A DNA stretch of 49,451 nt from JOPF133 sp052144935. GTDB lineage: Bacteria; Acidobacteriota; Terriglobia; Bryobacterales; Bryobacteraceae. The DNA is taken from NCBI GenBank assembly GCA_052144935.1, contig JBKQPR010000246.1, forward strand, positions 1-49,451, written 5' to 3'. The notes beneath the pieces were generated by a model that saw only the letters and a program-made list of their open reading frames with translations, was not told the DNA's origin and searched no databases. Shown in pieces: positions 1-8,042 of the stretch. Position numbers and translations under genes: made by a program. Within the stretch, counting starts at the first letter, position 1, and the number at the start of each line of letters is the position of its first letter.

Positions 1-1
1 C

Positions 2-193
2 GAGAGCCTGAACGCGGAAATCGAAGAGGGCGCGGCGTCCACCGTGCTGGTGCACCTGGCCAACATTTCCTACCGGGTGGGCCGGACCATCAATTTCGAC
101 TCGAAGACCATGACCTGCACCGGCGACGCCGAAGCCAACAAGCTGCTGACGCGCAATTACCGCAAGCCGTTTGTGGTGCCGGAAAAGGTGTAG
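2..193 (+). CDS. Gfo/Idh/MocA-family oxidoreductase, C-terminal end (partial)
   Basis: Only the last 63 codons are present; the gene enters from the left edge and stops at TAG 191-193. The tail contains HLANISYRVGR and GDAEANKLLTRNYR, which I recognise as the C-terminal signature of Gfo/Idh/MocA-type NAD(P)-dependent dehydrogenases common in Acidobacteria and Planctomycetes. The N-terminal Rossmann fold lies outside the window, so substrate and export status cannot be judged. The fragment is in frame and undamaged. Assignment rests on memory of the family tail, not on a search. Confidence 0.75.
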   Translation, partial: ESLNAEIEEGAASTVLVHLANISYRVGRTINFDSKTMTCTGDAEANKLLTRNYRKPFVVPEKV

Positions 194-786
194 GGGCGGG
201 CCGTCTCCCTGGACTGCGGCCACCGAGGGCGACCGCAAAGCCAGCGGGACCCGAGGGGCGCGATTTCTTCCATAACGAACCCATTCCGGACACACATGTC
301 CGGGAAATTCGGAAGGCTTCGTTGAAAACAAGAGAGTTAACCGAGGGTGAGCCGGACATGCACGTCCGGACCCGCTTTTCTCGGGGCAAATTCGCTTTCG
401 CGAAACCCTCCCGAAGCCATATTGTATCCGGCGGGCCGGCGGCGGGCGGCGGGAAGAAAACGGCGCGGCGTGGTAAGTGGTTGAAGCGATGCGAGTTGGA
501 GGGAAGAAAAAAGTTCGCGAAGTTTGCGAACGGGTTGGGCGAGGGTGGCCGGTTCGCCAAGGTGGCCGGTTTTCCGGAGGCGCTGGCCGGGTTGGGACTT
601 CGGCCGCGTGCCGGTTCCGTTCGGTAGGGTCCTCAACACAAAACATTGGCCGGTAAACGTGGCGTATCTCGGAAACTATCCGTCGCCGACGATCCGAAAA
701 AAACCGACTTCCGGATGGACGACGACAACATCCACGACACCCGGCTGAATCGTCACGCCACCTCGATTTCGCAAGGAGCCCGCCGC
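194..786. other. Intergenic stretch, no gene recognised
   Basis: None of the open frames here has a recognisable motif or a convincing ribosome-binding site. The stretch holds two identical-arm palindromes (286-303 and 352-369), a short inverted repeat GTTCGC/GCGAAC near 513-530 and a G-rich direct repeat GGTGGCCGGTT near 545-570. An isolated TTGGCCGGTAAA motif near 649-660 resembles the repeat family at 1726-1898. Confidence 0.5.
286..369. repeat. Pair of hyphenated palindromes CCGGAC-N6-GTCCGG
   Basis: Two 18-bp palindromes with identical 6-bp arms, CCGGAC and GTCCGG, and different 6-nt centres (ACACAT and ATGCAC) lie at 286-303 and 352-369, centre to centre 66 bp. Repeated arms at a spacing of about six helical turns are what a dimeric DNA-binding protein could use, but no regulator is adjacent. 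They could equally be structured transcript ends of the oxidoreductase gene. Confidence 0.5.
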
Positions 787-1317
787 TTACGTCGTCGCCG
801 TCAGCGGGGCTCTGGAACCTGCGAGCAGATCCTTGATGATTATGCCGATCTTCATGAATTGATCCAGACCGCAAGGCTTGGTGATGAAGCGGACAACTCC
901 AAGACGCTGGAGCAGAGATTGGTCTGTCTGGGACTGAGAAGAACTCCACACGCAAACCGGGACGCTGACGAGGTGTTTCGCTGTCCGAATCTCGCGCGAG
1001 ATCTCTTCGCCAGTGTACTTGGGGAGGTTTAAGTCCACGAGGATCAGGTCTGGTATGGCCGCCTCGTGGTAGGTCCCCTGCCGGCGAATAAAGGCGAGGG
1101 CTTCACCGCCGTCCTGCAAATGAATCAGTTCAAATCGGAGGTCTTGCTTCTTCAGTGCCCGATCGAGAAGGAAGACGTCCGATTGGTTGTCTTCAATAAC
1201 AAGAATCCGGGCTGCCGGAACAACCGCAGCGTGTTTCAAGCTCGCTCTCCCTCCGATAGCCATCGACGGCTGGTCTTCGTATTCCACAGTTGATGACACC
1301 ACCGCCTGCCTTGCCAT
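787..1317 (-). CDS. Single-domain response regulator (CheY/Rcp1-like)
   Basis: A 176-aa protein with a receiver domain from about residue 36. Visible are the acidic pocket E42-D43 in LVIEDNQSD, phosphoacceptor D95 in LILVDLNLP, a hydroxyl residue near S126 and conserved K147 in FITKPCG. There is no output domain, so it should act by protein-protein contact; the 'EDN.SD..L' start resembles phytochrome-associated Rcp1-type regulators. ATG at 1317 follows GAGGCAGG, a fair ribosome-binding site; ATG at 1263 would give a 158-aa form without the non-conserved N-terminus. No sensor kinase is adjacent, so the partner is unknown. Confidence 0.85.
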   Translation of the reverse strand: MARQAVVSSTVEYEDQPSMAIGGRASLKHAAVVPAARILVIEDNQSDVFLLDRALKKQDLRFELIHLQDGGEALAFIRRQGTYHEAAIPDLILVDLNLPKYTGEEISREIRTAKHLVSVPVCVWSSSQSQTDQSLLQRLGVVRFITKPCGLDQFMKIGIIIKDLLAGSRAPLTATT

Positions 1318-1725
1318 CCTGCCTCGCTATTGATGCACACAGACGAAGTGCCCTCGGCTCCAATCGGCGTTTCGGTTACAGCGGACCCGAACAGAGATGA
1401 CGCCCTCGCCATAGCACGAAAATGGCCATAATAAGAATCCTTGCTATTTGAAGGCTGAGGGCGCTCAGCCAGCGTGGCGTTCGCCCGAATTTCACCGGAG
1501 CCTGGATGCAAAAAATGCGCCTGAAAATGCGAGATTTGCCGAGCCGCGTTCTGCGAATGCCGGTCCTACAGCAGTCTGTTCTCGGGCACCGCCGCGAAAC
1601 GAACCGCGGTTACGGCTGCCAGGCGGACTTGGCATTCGAATCCAAGTTGTTGCGTTTTTCTGCACCAGCAACGGATGTAAAGGGCTTCAAGCGCCTACCG
1701 GAGTCAGACAGGGAATGGATCGCTA

Positions 1726-1803
1726 AAATTTACCGGCCAAACTGTTTGAACCTCAGCTTTCAGCGTAAGCGCCCAAAAATCAAGCAGTTTGGCCGGTAAA
1801 TTT
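1726..1803. repeat. Near-perfect 24-bp inverted repeat, possible small MITE or hairpin
   Basis: The left arm 1726-1749 and right arm 1780-1803 pair at 23 of 24 positions; the arm core is TTTACCGGCCAAACTG. The spacer is 30 bp. No gene ends nearby, so a simple terminator is unlikely. The 78-bp size and long arms fit a very small non-autonomous element or a foldback repeat; flanking target duplications are not clear. Confidence 0.7.
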
Positions 1804-1898
1804 CCGTTTCACCGGTCCAATCTGTGCACGCGCCCCTAACTTATAGTCTCGGTAAGAGTTAAACTCGCGCGGGCATCATGATTGGCCGGTGAAACGGG
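1804..1898. repeat. Second inverted repeat of the same motif family
   Basis: CCGTTTCACCGGTCCAAT at 1804-1821 is nearly the reverse complement of ATTGGCCGGTGAAACGGG at 1881-1898 (16 of 18). It begins directly after the inverted repeat at 1726-1803 and shares the (T)TGGCCGGT core. Further single copies lie at about 1941 (TACCGGCCAAT) and 2192. The nested arrangement suggests repeated insertion or duplication of one palindromic element. Confidence 0.55.
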
Positions 1899-2251
1899 GC
1901 ATCCGGAAGTTATCTTACAGTTCCGGGCCAGAAGTCTTTTTGTACCGGCCAATCCTTCAATGAGGTCCTCCGTTGGACGAAGCGCTCAGCGTCCCGTGGA
2001 GGAGCTTCATTTCTTCTTCTCGTTCGAGCTGTCTTGCCTGAGAGTGCCCAAACGAGCCCCGTCTGGCCGGAGCCCGGAGGTTGGCACTCAGTTGGCAGAA
2101 AAACCTCTTGCTGTCCGCAGGTTTATTGTGCAGAATGGTCCTTCGTGGTCTTGAGTGCCTCGCCGCGCCGCCGCACCGGATTGGGCACAAATTAGCCGGT
2201 TAAGCCGGGATCCGGAAGTGTGCCAGCCTTGCGCCGGGATTTCTCCCGTGA

Positions 2252-2413
2252 AACGCCGCTCGCGCCGGCATGCGTGGGCACCAGCACGCGTCTGCTGGCG
2301 CCACCGAGGAGGAAGCCCGCGCAAACATCCGAGAAGCCATCGAGCTCGATCTGGCGCCAGGCGACCTCGAACTGCCTGACAATGCCAGGCTGGTCGAGGT
2401 GACAGTTGGGTGA
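2252..2413 (+). pseudogene. hicB: HicB-family antitoxin, N-terminally truncated remnant
   Basis: The frame ending at TGA 2411-2413 encodes the HicB signature GATEEEARANIREAIELDL followed by LVEVTVG, the usual HicB partial RNase H-fold segment and end. A full HicB begins about 30 residues earlier with a beta strand and a proline-glycine-cysteine stretch. Here the frame is closed by TGA at 2249-2251 and no such N-terminus is visible. ATG at 2270 could give a 47-aa product. The end overlaps the start of hicA, the normal HicBA arrangement. I infer a damaged antitoxin; a frameshift further upstream is possible. Confidence 0.65.
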
Positions 2414-2633
2414 TCGCGGTACGTCGCGGCTCACTCGGACCAGGCGATCAGGAATTCTTCAGCACCACGGCTTTCTGCGCGTTGGACAGTCCGGGAGTCA
2501 TCGGAAATGGCGGAATCCGGCCACCGCGAAGCAGGTCATGGTGGCCCACCACCGTGGTCATGTTCTTCCGCCTGGCACCATGAAGTCGATCATCGAAGGC
2601 AGCGGCATTGCGCCTTCCGAATGGTTCAAGTGA
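2406..2633 (+). CDS. hicA: HicA-family mRNA interferase toxin
   Basis: A 75-aa protein with the HicA double-stranded RNA-binding-like fold signature: QSGSHRKWRNP carrying the family catalytic histidine, then HHRGHVLPPGTMKSII and a closing SGIAPSEWF. Length is normal for the family. The start used is TTG 2406, overlapping the hicB stop by 8 nt; no ATG precedes the conserved region, so the exact start is uncertain. HicA degrades mRNA, sometimes in a translation-dependent way, and is normally bound by HicB. The toxin looks intact while its antitoxin is truncated, so it may be silent, mildly active or held by another HicB. Confidence 0.7.
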   Translation: MGDRGTSRLTRTRRSGILQHHGFLRVGQSGSHRKWRNPATAKQVMVAHHRGHVLPPGTMKSIIEGSGIAPSEWFK

Positions 2634-3047
2634 GTTGAAAAGGTGCGCACGAACGATCACTCCTGGTAAACGGTATGGCTCAATCGGAAGTGCCCCGGCG
2701 CACGAGCCTCGGGCAGAGCCGAACGATTCGGGCCGGGGCACTTTCGATTGGGGCGTTTGAACGAAGCCGCTGGCGTTTGCGGCGAACGCGGCACCTATGG
2801 ATATTGAATCGAGTTTGAGCCTTCGGGCACCGGCGGTTGGCGGACGGCGCGAGTGCCGAGGCCGCTGTCCCGATGCCACAACGGCGGCATGCACAGAGGT
2901 GGAAGATTTGGATGGGGTGCATGGTTTGCCGGGTCGTGAAAGTGGCGGTGACGGGATTAGGAAGGACAAGTCAACTGCAGTCCAGGGATCTGCTTTCCAG
3001 GTGGCAGTTGGCCGTAAACCGCCCCGCAGCCCGTTCGGCCTGGTTTA
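2634..3047. other. Intergenic stretch between hicA and the ABC permease
   Basis: About 400 bp without a supported gene. Open frames on both strands have no family motif; the long minus-strand frame 2448-2969 runs antiparallel through hicA and looks like a shadow. I see no regulator gene upstream of the permease. Confidence 0.4.
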
Positions 3048-3063
3048 TACTAATTCGTTAGTA
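3046..3063 (+). promoter_or_regulatory. -10 element fused to a palindrome at the permease start codon
   Basis: TATACT at 3046-3051 matches the -10 consensus at five of six positions. It overlaps a perfect hyphenated palindrome TACTAA-TTCG-TTAGTA at 3048-3063 whose last base is the A of the start codon. A dimeric repressor bound here would block both polymerase and translation start. ADOP permeases are often linked to PadR-type repressors with small AT-rich palindromic operators, so a PadR-family regulator elsewhere is my guess. Confidence 0.5.
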
Positions 3064-5453
3064 TGATTCGCGATCTCGAATGGGCCTTGCGCTGGCTGCG
3101 CAAGAATCCCCGCTTCACGGCCACCATCACCTTGATCCTGGCGCTGGGCATCGGCGCCAACACCGCGGTATTCAGCATCGTCGACGCGGTGCTTCTGCGC
3201 GCCCGTCCGTACGAAACTTCCGGGCGGCTGGTGCGCGTCGACGAGACCAAGACCCAGCGGCCGATCTCGGGCGTGGACGCGAAGGACTATCTGCGCTGGC
3301 GGGAGCGCACCGACCTGTTCGCCAGTTCCGCCGGAATTCAGCGCGACAGCCTGACGGTCACCGGAGCCGGCGAACCCGATCAGGTGGTCGCGCAACGCGT
3401 CTCGCCCGGACTGTTCGCCATGCTCGGAGTTCGCGCCCAGTTGGGCCGCACGCTGCTCGCGTCCGACGAACGGAATTCTGTCAATGCCGCGGTGCTCAGC
3501 GACCGGCTGTGGCGGCGCATGTTCCACGCCGATCCCGCTGCCATCGGCCGCTCCCTGACCGTCGACCCGGACGTCTACACGGTGGCCGGGGTGATGCCGC
3601 CGGAGTTCGAGTTTCCGGATGCCAATACCGAGATGTGGGTTCCGCTCCGGCTCAACGCCGGCTCGGGCGGCTTGATGCAGGTGGCGGCGCTGCTCGAGCC
3701 GGGAGTGCCGCCGGATCGGGCCCGCGGCGCCCTGACCATCGTGGCGCAACAGTTGCAGCAGGAAGATCCCAAGGGCAACGCGGGCCTTAAATTCACGGTT
3801 GCGCCGTGGCGCGATGAGCCGGCCCGCAACTACGAACTCACCCTGCTGTTCATCCTGGCAGCCGTGGGCCTGGTTCTGCTGATCGCCTGCGCGGATACCG
3901 GCGGTCTGCTGCTGGGCCGCGCGGTGGAGCGGCAAAAGGAGATGGCCATCCGCGCCTCCCTCGGCGCCGGATTCTGGCGCGTGATGCGGCAGCTTCTGGC
4001 CGAGAGCCTGGTGCTGGCGGTGGCCGGAAGCGCCGCCGGGATCGCGCTGGCGCACTTCGCCTTGCAGTTTCTGGTGAAGCGGCTGGCCGCGCTGCCCATC
4101 GTGCTTCCGCATATGCGCGGCGCGGCGCTGAATGGCCGCGTGCTGGCCTTCAACGGCGCACTATGCCTGCTGCTGGCCTGCCTGTTCAGCCTGGCGCCGG
4201 TTTGGCTGCTCTTCCGCACAGACCTGCAGGCGGTGCTGCGCGGGGGGCAGACGGGCGGCGGACCCAGACTTTCCACGCGCCTGTTCGCCATCCTGATCGC
4301 CTGCGAAGCGGCCTTTGCCTTTCTGCTGCTGGTGGGATCGGGGCTGATGGTTCGCAGCCTCATACGCCTCGAGCAATCCGATCATGGCTTTCACCCCGAC
4401 CACGTGCTCACCCTGCGCGTGCCCATCGGCAACATGCGGGGGCTGCCGGCCGGCAAATACACTACCAAGCCACGGCAGATGGCCTATCTGCGCGACCTGG
4501 TCCAGCGGCTGGAGCGCGTGCCCGGGATACGGGCGGCCGCGGTGGTCAATAACCTGCCTCTTTCGGGCGTCAATACGTCGATCGACTTCAAGGGTGTGGA
4601 TGGCCAGCGCCGGCTCCTCGCCACGCGCACCATCAGCCCGCGGTATTTCGCCGCTATGGGGATTCCGCTGCTCGCCGGCCGCGCGTTCACGGAGGGCGAC
4701 CAGGCAGGCGCTCCGGGCGTGGTGATCGTCAACCAGTACCTGGCCCGCCAGTTGTTTGGGAACCGCAGCCCACTGGGACTGCCTCTGCCCGAGGACCGTC
4801 CGGGGCCGAAACCGGCCGTGGTGGGGGTGGTCAAAGACTCCGCACAGATGAGTTACGACCAGCCGGCCAAAGGCGAGCTATACATCCCTTACCAGCAGTA
4901 TGTCTTCGGCGCCTTTATGTCGACCGTGGTGGTGCGGACCTCGGGCGATCCGCTGGCTCTGGCGAACGCGCTCCGCAAAGCGGTGTGGGAGGTGGACGCC
5001 AACCAGCCCGTGGTCAAGGTGGAAAGCATGGAGGATGTGGTCGCGGATTCCATCTGGCGGCCGCGTTTTTCGGCCTGGGTCCTCTCGGTACTGGGTGGCC
5101 TGGCCTTACTGCTGACGGCCACGGGGGTCTACGGCGTGGTGGCCTACACCACCGCGCGGCGGGCCCGCGAGGTGGGTATCCGGGTGGCGCTGGGGGCTCG
5201 GCCGGCCCAGGTGGCCGCGCTGGTGTTGCGGGATGCCATGAAGCCCCTGGCGATCGGACTGGCCCTCAGCCTGATTGCCGCGCTGATGCTGTCGCGCTGG
5301 CTGGGAAGCCTGCTGTATGAGATCGGCGCCTCGGATCCGGCAACCTACCTGGGCGTGGCGATCCTCTTATTGGGGATTGGCGTAGCGGCCAGCTTGGGAC
5401 CGGCCTGGCGGGCTGCGTCGGGAGATCCCATGCAAGCGTTGCGCGCCGAGTAA
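3063..5453 (+). CDS. ADOP/MacB-FtsX-family ABC transporter permease
   Basis: A 796-aa inner-membrane protein made of two repeated units. Each has a transmembrane helix, a periplasmic MacB_PCD domain and an FtsX block of three helices. The start MIRDLEWALRWLRKNPRF followed by LALGIGANTAVFSIVDAVLL is diagnostic of acidobacterial duplicated permeases. The middle helices lie near residues 265-420, including LFILAAVGLVLLIAC, and the last three at about 680-790 (VLSVLGGLALLLTATGVYGV to the end). No ATPase gene is adjacent, which is normal in this lineage, where ATPase subunits act in trans. Substrate is unknown; macrolide or lipoprotein export are family precedents. The open frame is intact and its start sits on the palindrome described separately. 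Confidence 0.92.
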   Translation: MIRDLEWALRWLRKNPRFTATITLILALGIGANTAVFSIVDAVLLRARPYETSGRLVRVDETKTQRPISGVDAKDYLRWRERTDLFASSAGIQRDSLTVTGAGEPDQVVAQRVSPGLFAMLGVRAQLGRTLLASDERNSVNAAVLSDRLWRRMFHADPAAIGRSLTVDPDVYTVAGVMPPEFEFPDANTEMWVPLRLNAGSGGLMQVAALLEPGVPPDRARGALTIVAQQLQQEDPKGNAGLKFTVAPWRDEPARNYELTLLFILAAVGLVLLIACADTGGLLLGRAVERQKEMAIRASLGAGFWRVMRQLLAESLVLAVAGSAAGIALAHFALQFLVKRLAALPIVLPHMRGAALNGRVLAFNGALCLLLACLFSLAPVWLLFRTDLQAVLRGGQTGGGPRLSTRLFAILIACEAAFAFLLLVGSGLMVRSLIRLEQSDHGFHPDHVLTLRVPIGNMRGLPAGKYTTKPRQMAYLRDLVQRLERVPGIRAAAVVNNLPLSGVNTSIDFKGVDGQRRLLATRTISPRYFAAMGIPLLAGRAFTEGDQAGAPGVVIVNQYLARQLFGNRSPLGLPLPEDRPGPKPAVVGVVKDSAQMSYDQPAKGELYIPYQQYVFGAFMSTVVVRTSGDPLALANALRKAVWEVDANQPVVKVESMEDVVADSIWRPRFSAWVLSVLGGLALLLTATGVYGVVAYTTARRAREVGIRVALGARPAQVAALVLRDAMKPLAIGLALSLIAALMLSRWLGSLLYEIGASDPATYLGVAILLLGIGVAASLGPAWRAASGDPMQALRAE

Positions 5454-5462
5454 CCGGCTACG

Positions 5463-5672
5463 TCATTTGACGCTGGACCGCTTTTGGATCGCCAACCCGG
5501 CGTCGGGAGCGGGGCTGGCATGCTTGGGTGGGCGGCCGCGGCGCTTCACTTCAGCCGGCGACTCGGCCTGGCTTCGTTGTTTCTGCGCCGCCAGCCGCTC
5601 CAGGCTGGCAATGGCCACATCGATGTTCTCCAACTCCAGACGCAATTGGGCTAGCACTCTCGTGAGATCCAC
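5463..5672 (-). CDS. Small coiled-coil protein with AT-hook-like basic motif
   Basis: A 69-aa protein: an N-terminal helix with heptad-like leucines (LAQLRLELENIDVAIASLERL) and a basic linker KRRGRPPK. GRP flanked by basic residues is the core of an AT-hook, which binds the minor groove of AT-rich DNA. GTG at 5672 is preceded by GGAG at 5-nt spacing. It ends 9 bp from the convergent permease gene. Small proteins of this layout recur in Acidobacteria next to unrelated genes. Function is unknown; a nucleoid or regulatory role is conjecture. Confidence 0.65.
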   Translation of the reverse strand: MDLTRVLAQLRLELENIDVAIASLERLAAQKQRSQAESPAEVKRRGRPPKHASPAPDAGLAIQKRSSVK

Positions 5673-5729
5673 GGCAACTCCTGACTCTCACCCACTCGCA
5701 GACAGCCTACGCAACCAAGCCGAAAAAAG

Positions 5730-6248
5730 CTAGACGGCCCGGCTAAAAAGCCCGTCCTCCGCGACGTCGGAAGATTCCGAATACGTTTGCAGCGAATCCA
5801 GCGACTCCAGCACCCTTTCCAGTAGACTGTCCGTCTGCGAAACCGTGGTTTTCAACACTTCGATCGTGTGCGCTTGAGTGGTGAGGCGATCATCCAGCGA
5901 CGCCATGGTCTTGGAGAGCAGTTGTTCCATGGCCGAAACGATCTGCGAAGTGGAGGGGACTTCCGCGAGTTTGGCGGTGTGCTCGTCAAGGCGCGCTTCA
6001 AGCTGGCCGAACCGCGCTGCCGCGGCGGTTTCCTGGGCTGCCAGGCGGCTTTCCAGATTGCCAACCAAGCGCTGCAATTCCTGGGCGACTGCGGGGTCCG
6101 GTACCGTACCGGCCAGCCTGCCGCCACGGCCCAAGGCCGCGGCGGTTCCCGCCTGTTCACGCGACTGACGTGTACCGCTCAGAACTCCCACCGCTACTCC
6201 CGCCAAAAAAAGGGCCATGCCCGGAACGTAATCAATGGCTTTGCGCAT
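5730..6248 (-). CDS. Membrane-anchored coiled-coil protein of unknown function
   Basis: A 172-aa protein starting MRKAIDYVPGMALFLAGVAVG. It has one N-terminal transmembrane helix (about residues 8-25), a short linker, then a long predicted coiled coil (LQRLVGNLESRLAAQE to the end) rich in Q, E, L and S/T. This is the shape of a cytoplasmic or periplasmic tether rather than an enzyme. ATG at 6248 is chosen; the TTG codon just before it is less likely. A 16-bp tandem duplication spans the start codon (see findings). It is divergent from the histidine kinase gene and could share a promoter region with it. Confidence 0.7.
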   Translation of the reverse strand: MRKAIDYVPGMALFLAGVAVGVLSGTRQSREQAGTAAALGRGGRLAGTVPDPAVAQELQRLVGNLESRLAAQETAAAARFGQLEARLDEHTAKLAEVPSTSQIVSAMEQLLSKTMASLDDRLTTQAHTIEVLKTTVSQTDSLLERVLESLDSLQTYSESSDVAEDGLFSRAV

Positions 6249-6264
6249 CAATGGCTTTCCGCAT
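6232..6264 (-). repeat. 16-bp tandem duplication creating an overlapping 10-codon leader ORF
   Basis: On the minus strand GATGCGGAAAGCCATT is followed directly by GATGCGCAAAGCCATT, one mismatch in 16. Because 16 is not a multiple of three, the first copy opens an out-of-frame reading frame MRKAIDAQSH that stops at TGA 6232-6234, inside the beginning of the real gene. Such an overlapping leader could affect translation of the coiled-coil protein. Confidence 0.55.
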
Positions 6265-6421
6265 CGGTCTCTTACTTATAATACTTTGGGTAAGTCGATG
6301 CAAGGGCAACGTTGCCGGTACGGCCTATGCCAAGCGTACTAGGTACGTACCGCGATTGCCGATGCGTCAAGAATACTGCCATTCTGGCTAAGAAAGTTCC
6401 TCGGTCATAGGAGACATCTGA

Positions 6422-7363
6422 TTGCAGCGGGGATCTGAAGCCGGGAATGTTCCCCCGCAAATTTCAACACCAGGAGATCCGGGTAGCGGAGCTGGCAGCA
6501 AAACCTGGCGGCCTGCCCCCCTCGCGGCGGGCAGCATGGAACCCTCTCTCGGTGGGGGTGCGCTTGCCGGGGCGCCCGCCGGTCGGGGCGATGTGACGGC
6601 CCTGGTCAATCTTCAGAACCGCTTCATTCAACGTTACTTCCGGCTGCAGCAGGTGGAGCGCAAACTGCTCCTGCGGGCGCAGCGCAAGAAACCCGAGGCC
6701 GGCCGCAAGGCGATCGAGCAGATCGAGCTCGAGCGCCAGCGCCTGGGGCGCGATCTGCATACCGGGGTGGGCCAGATGCTGGCGGCCACGCGCTTGCAGT
6801 TGGAGATCATCGACTCGCAGATGCCCACGCCGCCGCCGGCGGTGCGGCAGGCGCTGGACCGGGTCTCGGCGCTGGCCAGCCAGGCGCTCGACCAGGTGCG
6901 ATCGGTTTCGCGGCGCCTGCATCCCCCCGAATGGCAGCGCTTCAGCCTGGCCGAGGCGGTGCGCCAGCTTTGGGATCTCAGCGGCTTGCCCCAGCGCACC
7001 CAGGCCAGCATCGCTATCGCTCCCGGGTTGCGCGAACCCGATCTGGAAGCCAAGATCCTGATCTACCGTGCCGTGCAGGAGGCGCTATCCAACATCGCCA
7101 GTCACTCCCGCGCCACCAAGGTCGCGCTGTCGCTTGAGCCGCGCGGGAAGCGCCTGGTTCTGACGGTGCGCGACAATGGCGTGGGGTTCGATGCGCCCGG
7201 CTTGCTGAGCGCACCGGCCAACCTGAGCGGCGGAATCGGACTGCGCACGATCCGCGAGCAGGCCGCCGCGATCGGAGGCGAATTAATCGTGCGCAGCGGC
7301 CCGGATGGCACTACACTGGAGGTCTCCGTCCCAAGAGAAGAATCGCCTACCACTTCGGCCTGA
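6422..7363 (+). CDS. Soluble sensor histidine kinase, NarL/DegS (HisKA_3) type
   Basis: Counted from TTG 6422 the product is 313 aa. The HisKA_3 dimerisation helix carries phosphoacceptor H113 in GRDLHTGVGQML. The HATPase_c domain shows the N box VQEALSN (N224), the G1 box DNGVGFD and the G2 region SGGIGLRTIREQA. No transmembrane segment or recognised sensor domain is present, so it should be cytosolic and sense through the first 90 residues or a partner. ATG at 6536 would remove a P/G-rich non-conserved leader and is an equally good start. The response regulator gene begins 10 bp after its stop, so the two form one operon and almost certainly one phosphorelay. Confidence 0.88.
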   Translation: MQRGSEAGNVPPQISTPGDPGSGAGSKTWRPAPLAAGSMEPSLGGGALAGAPAGRGDVTALVNLQNRFIQRYFRLQQVERKLLLRAQRKKPEAGRKAIEQIELERQRLGRDLHTGVGQMLAATRLQLEIIDSQMPTPPPAVRQALDRVSALASQALDQVRSVSRRLHPPEWQRFSLAEAVRQLWDLSGLPQRTQASIAIAPGLREPDLEAKILIYRAVQEALSNIASHSRATKVALSLEPRGKRLVLTVRDNGVGFDAPGLLSAPANLSGGIGLRTIREQAAAIGGELIVRSGPDGTTLEVSVPREESPTTSA

Positions 7364-7373
7364 AGGAGCATGC

Positions 7374-8042
7374 ATGCAGGAATCGCGCGAAAGTACGGTT
7401 GTGACGGTTGTGCTGGCCGACGATCAAGCCATTGTGCGGGAAGGCTTTGCGGCGCTATGTGCGGGAGCGGGCATGCGGGTCGTCGGAGAATGCCCCGACG
7501 GCGCTTCGGCCTTGCAGACGATCACCACCCTGCAGCCCGATTTCGCCATTCTCGATCTGCACATGCCGGTGATGACGGGCGTGGACGTGGTGCGCCACCT
7601 GCGCGCCGCGGGATGCGCCACCAAGCTGCTGATCCTTTCGATCAGCCGGGAAGAGAATTGCGTGCTCGAATCCTTGCGCGCGGGCGCCGATGCCTACCTG
7701 CTGAAGGACGGTCCCTTTCGCCATCTGCTGGACGCGCTCAGCTTCATTCGGGACGGCGGCGTGTATGTTTCCCCCCTGTTACGGGGGGCCGGCATGTTCA
7801 CCAAGCCGGAGCGCGCCGCCGAAGATCCGCTGGCGGCCCTCAGCCCACGCGAAATGGAGGTGTTCTCCTACCTGGTCGGCGGGCTGCGCGCCAAGGATAT
7901 CGCCGACCGGCTGGAAATCAGCCCCAAAACGGTGGATACCTACCGCGCCAGCCTGATGCGCAAGTTGAATGTGCATGACCTGGTGGGTCTTGTGAAATTC
8001 GCCATCGAGCGCAATCTCACGAGCACTTCCGCGCCTCGCTGA
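7374..8042 (+). CDS. NarL/FixJ-family DNA-binding response regulator
   Basis: A 222-aa protein. The receiver domain has acidic residues D16-D17, phosphoacceptor D61 in FAILDLHMP and K in LLKDGPF. The LuxR-type helix-turn-helix at the C-terminus is LSPREMEVFSYLVGG to KTVDTYRASLMRKL. ATG 7374 is favoured over ATG 7370 (wrong frame); a strong AAGGAG at 7363-7368 precedes it. It should be phosphorylated by the kinase encoded just upstream and activate or repress unknown promoters. It overlaps the convergent small gene at 8017-8226 by 26 bp. Confidence 0.9.
   Translation: MQESRESTVVTVVLADDQAIVREGFAALCAGAGMRVVGECPDGASALQTITTLQPDFAILDLHMPVMTGVDVVRHLRAAGCATKLLILSISREENCVLESLRAGADAYLLKDGPFRHLLDALSFIRDGGVYVSPLLRGAGMFTKPERAAEDPLAALSPREMEVFSYLVGGLRAKDIADRLEISPKTVDTYRASLMRKLNVHDLVGLVKFAIERNLTSTSAPR

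Larger units (their letters stand above)
1318..2251. other. Long non-coding, repeat-rich stretch
   Basis: About 930 bp with no supported gene. Local base composition is less GC-rich than the neighbouring genes and frames are interrupted. The main contents are the strong inverted repeat at 1726-1803 and related TTGGCCGGT motifs to about 2200. ATCCGGAAG recurs at 1901 and 2210, and a reverse-complement form occurs near 710, suggesting decayed copies of one dispersed element. Confidence 0.5.

Noticed and set aside
2448..2969. 173-aa minus-strand ORF
   Set aside because: It runs antiparallel through the recognisable hicA gene, has no motif and no ribosome-binding site; treated as a shadow.
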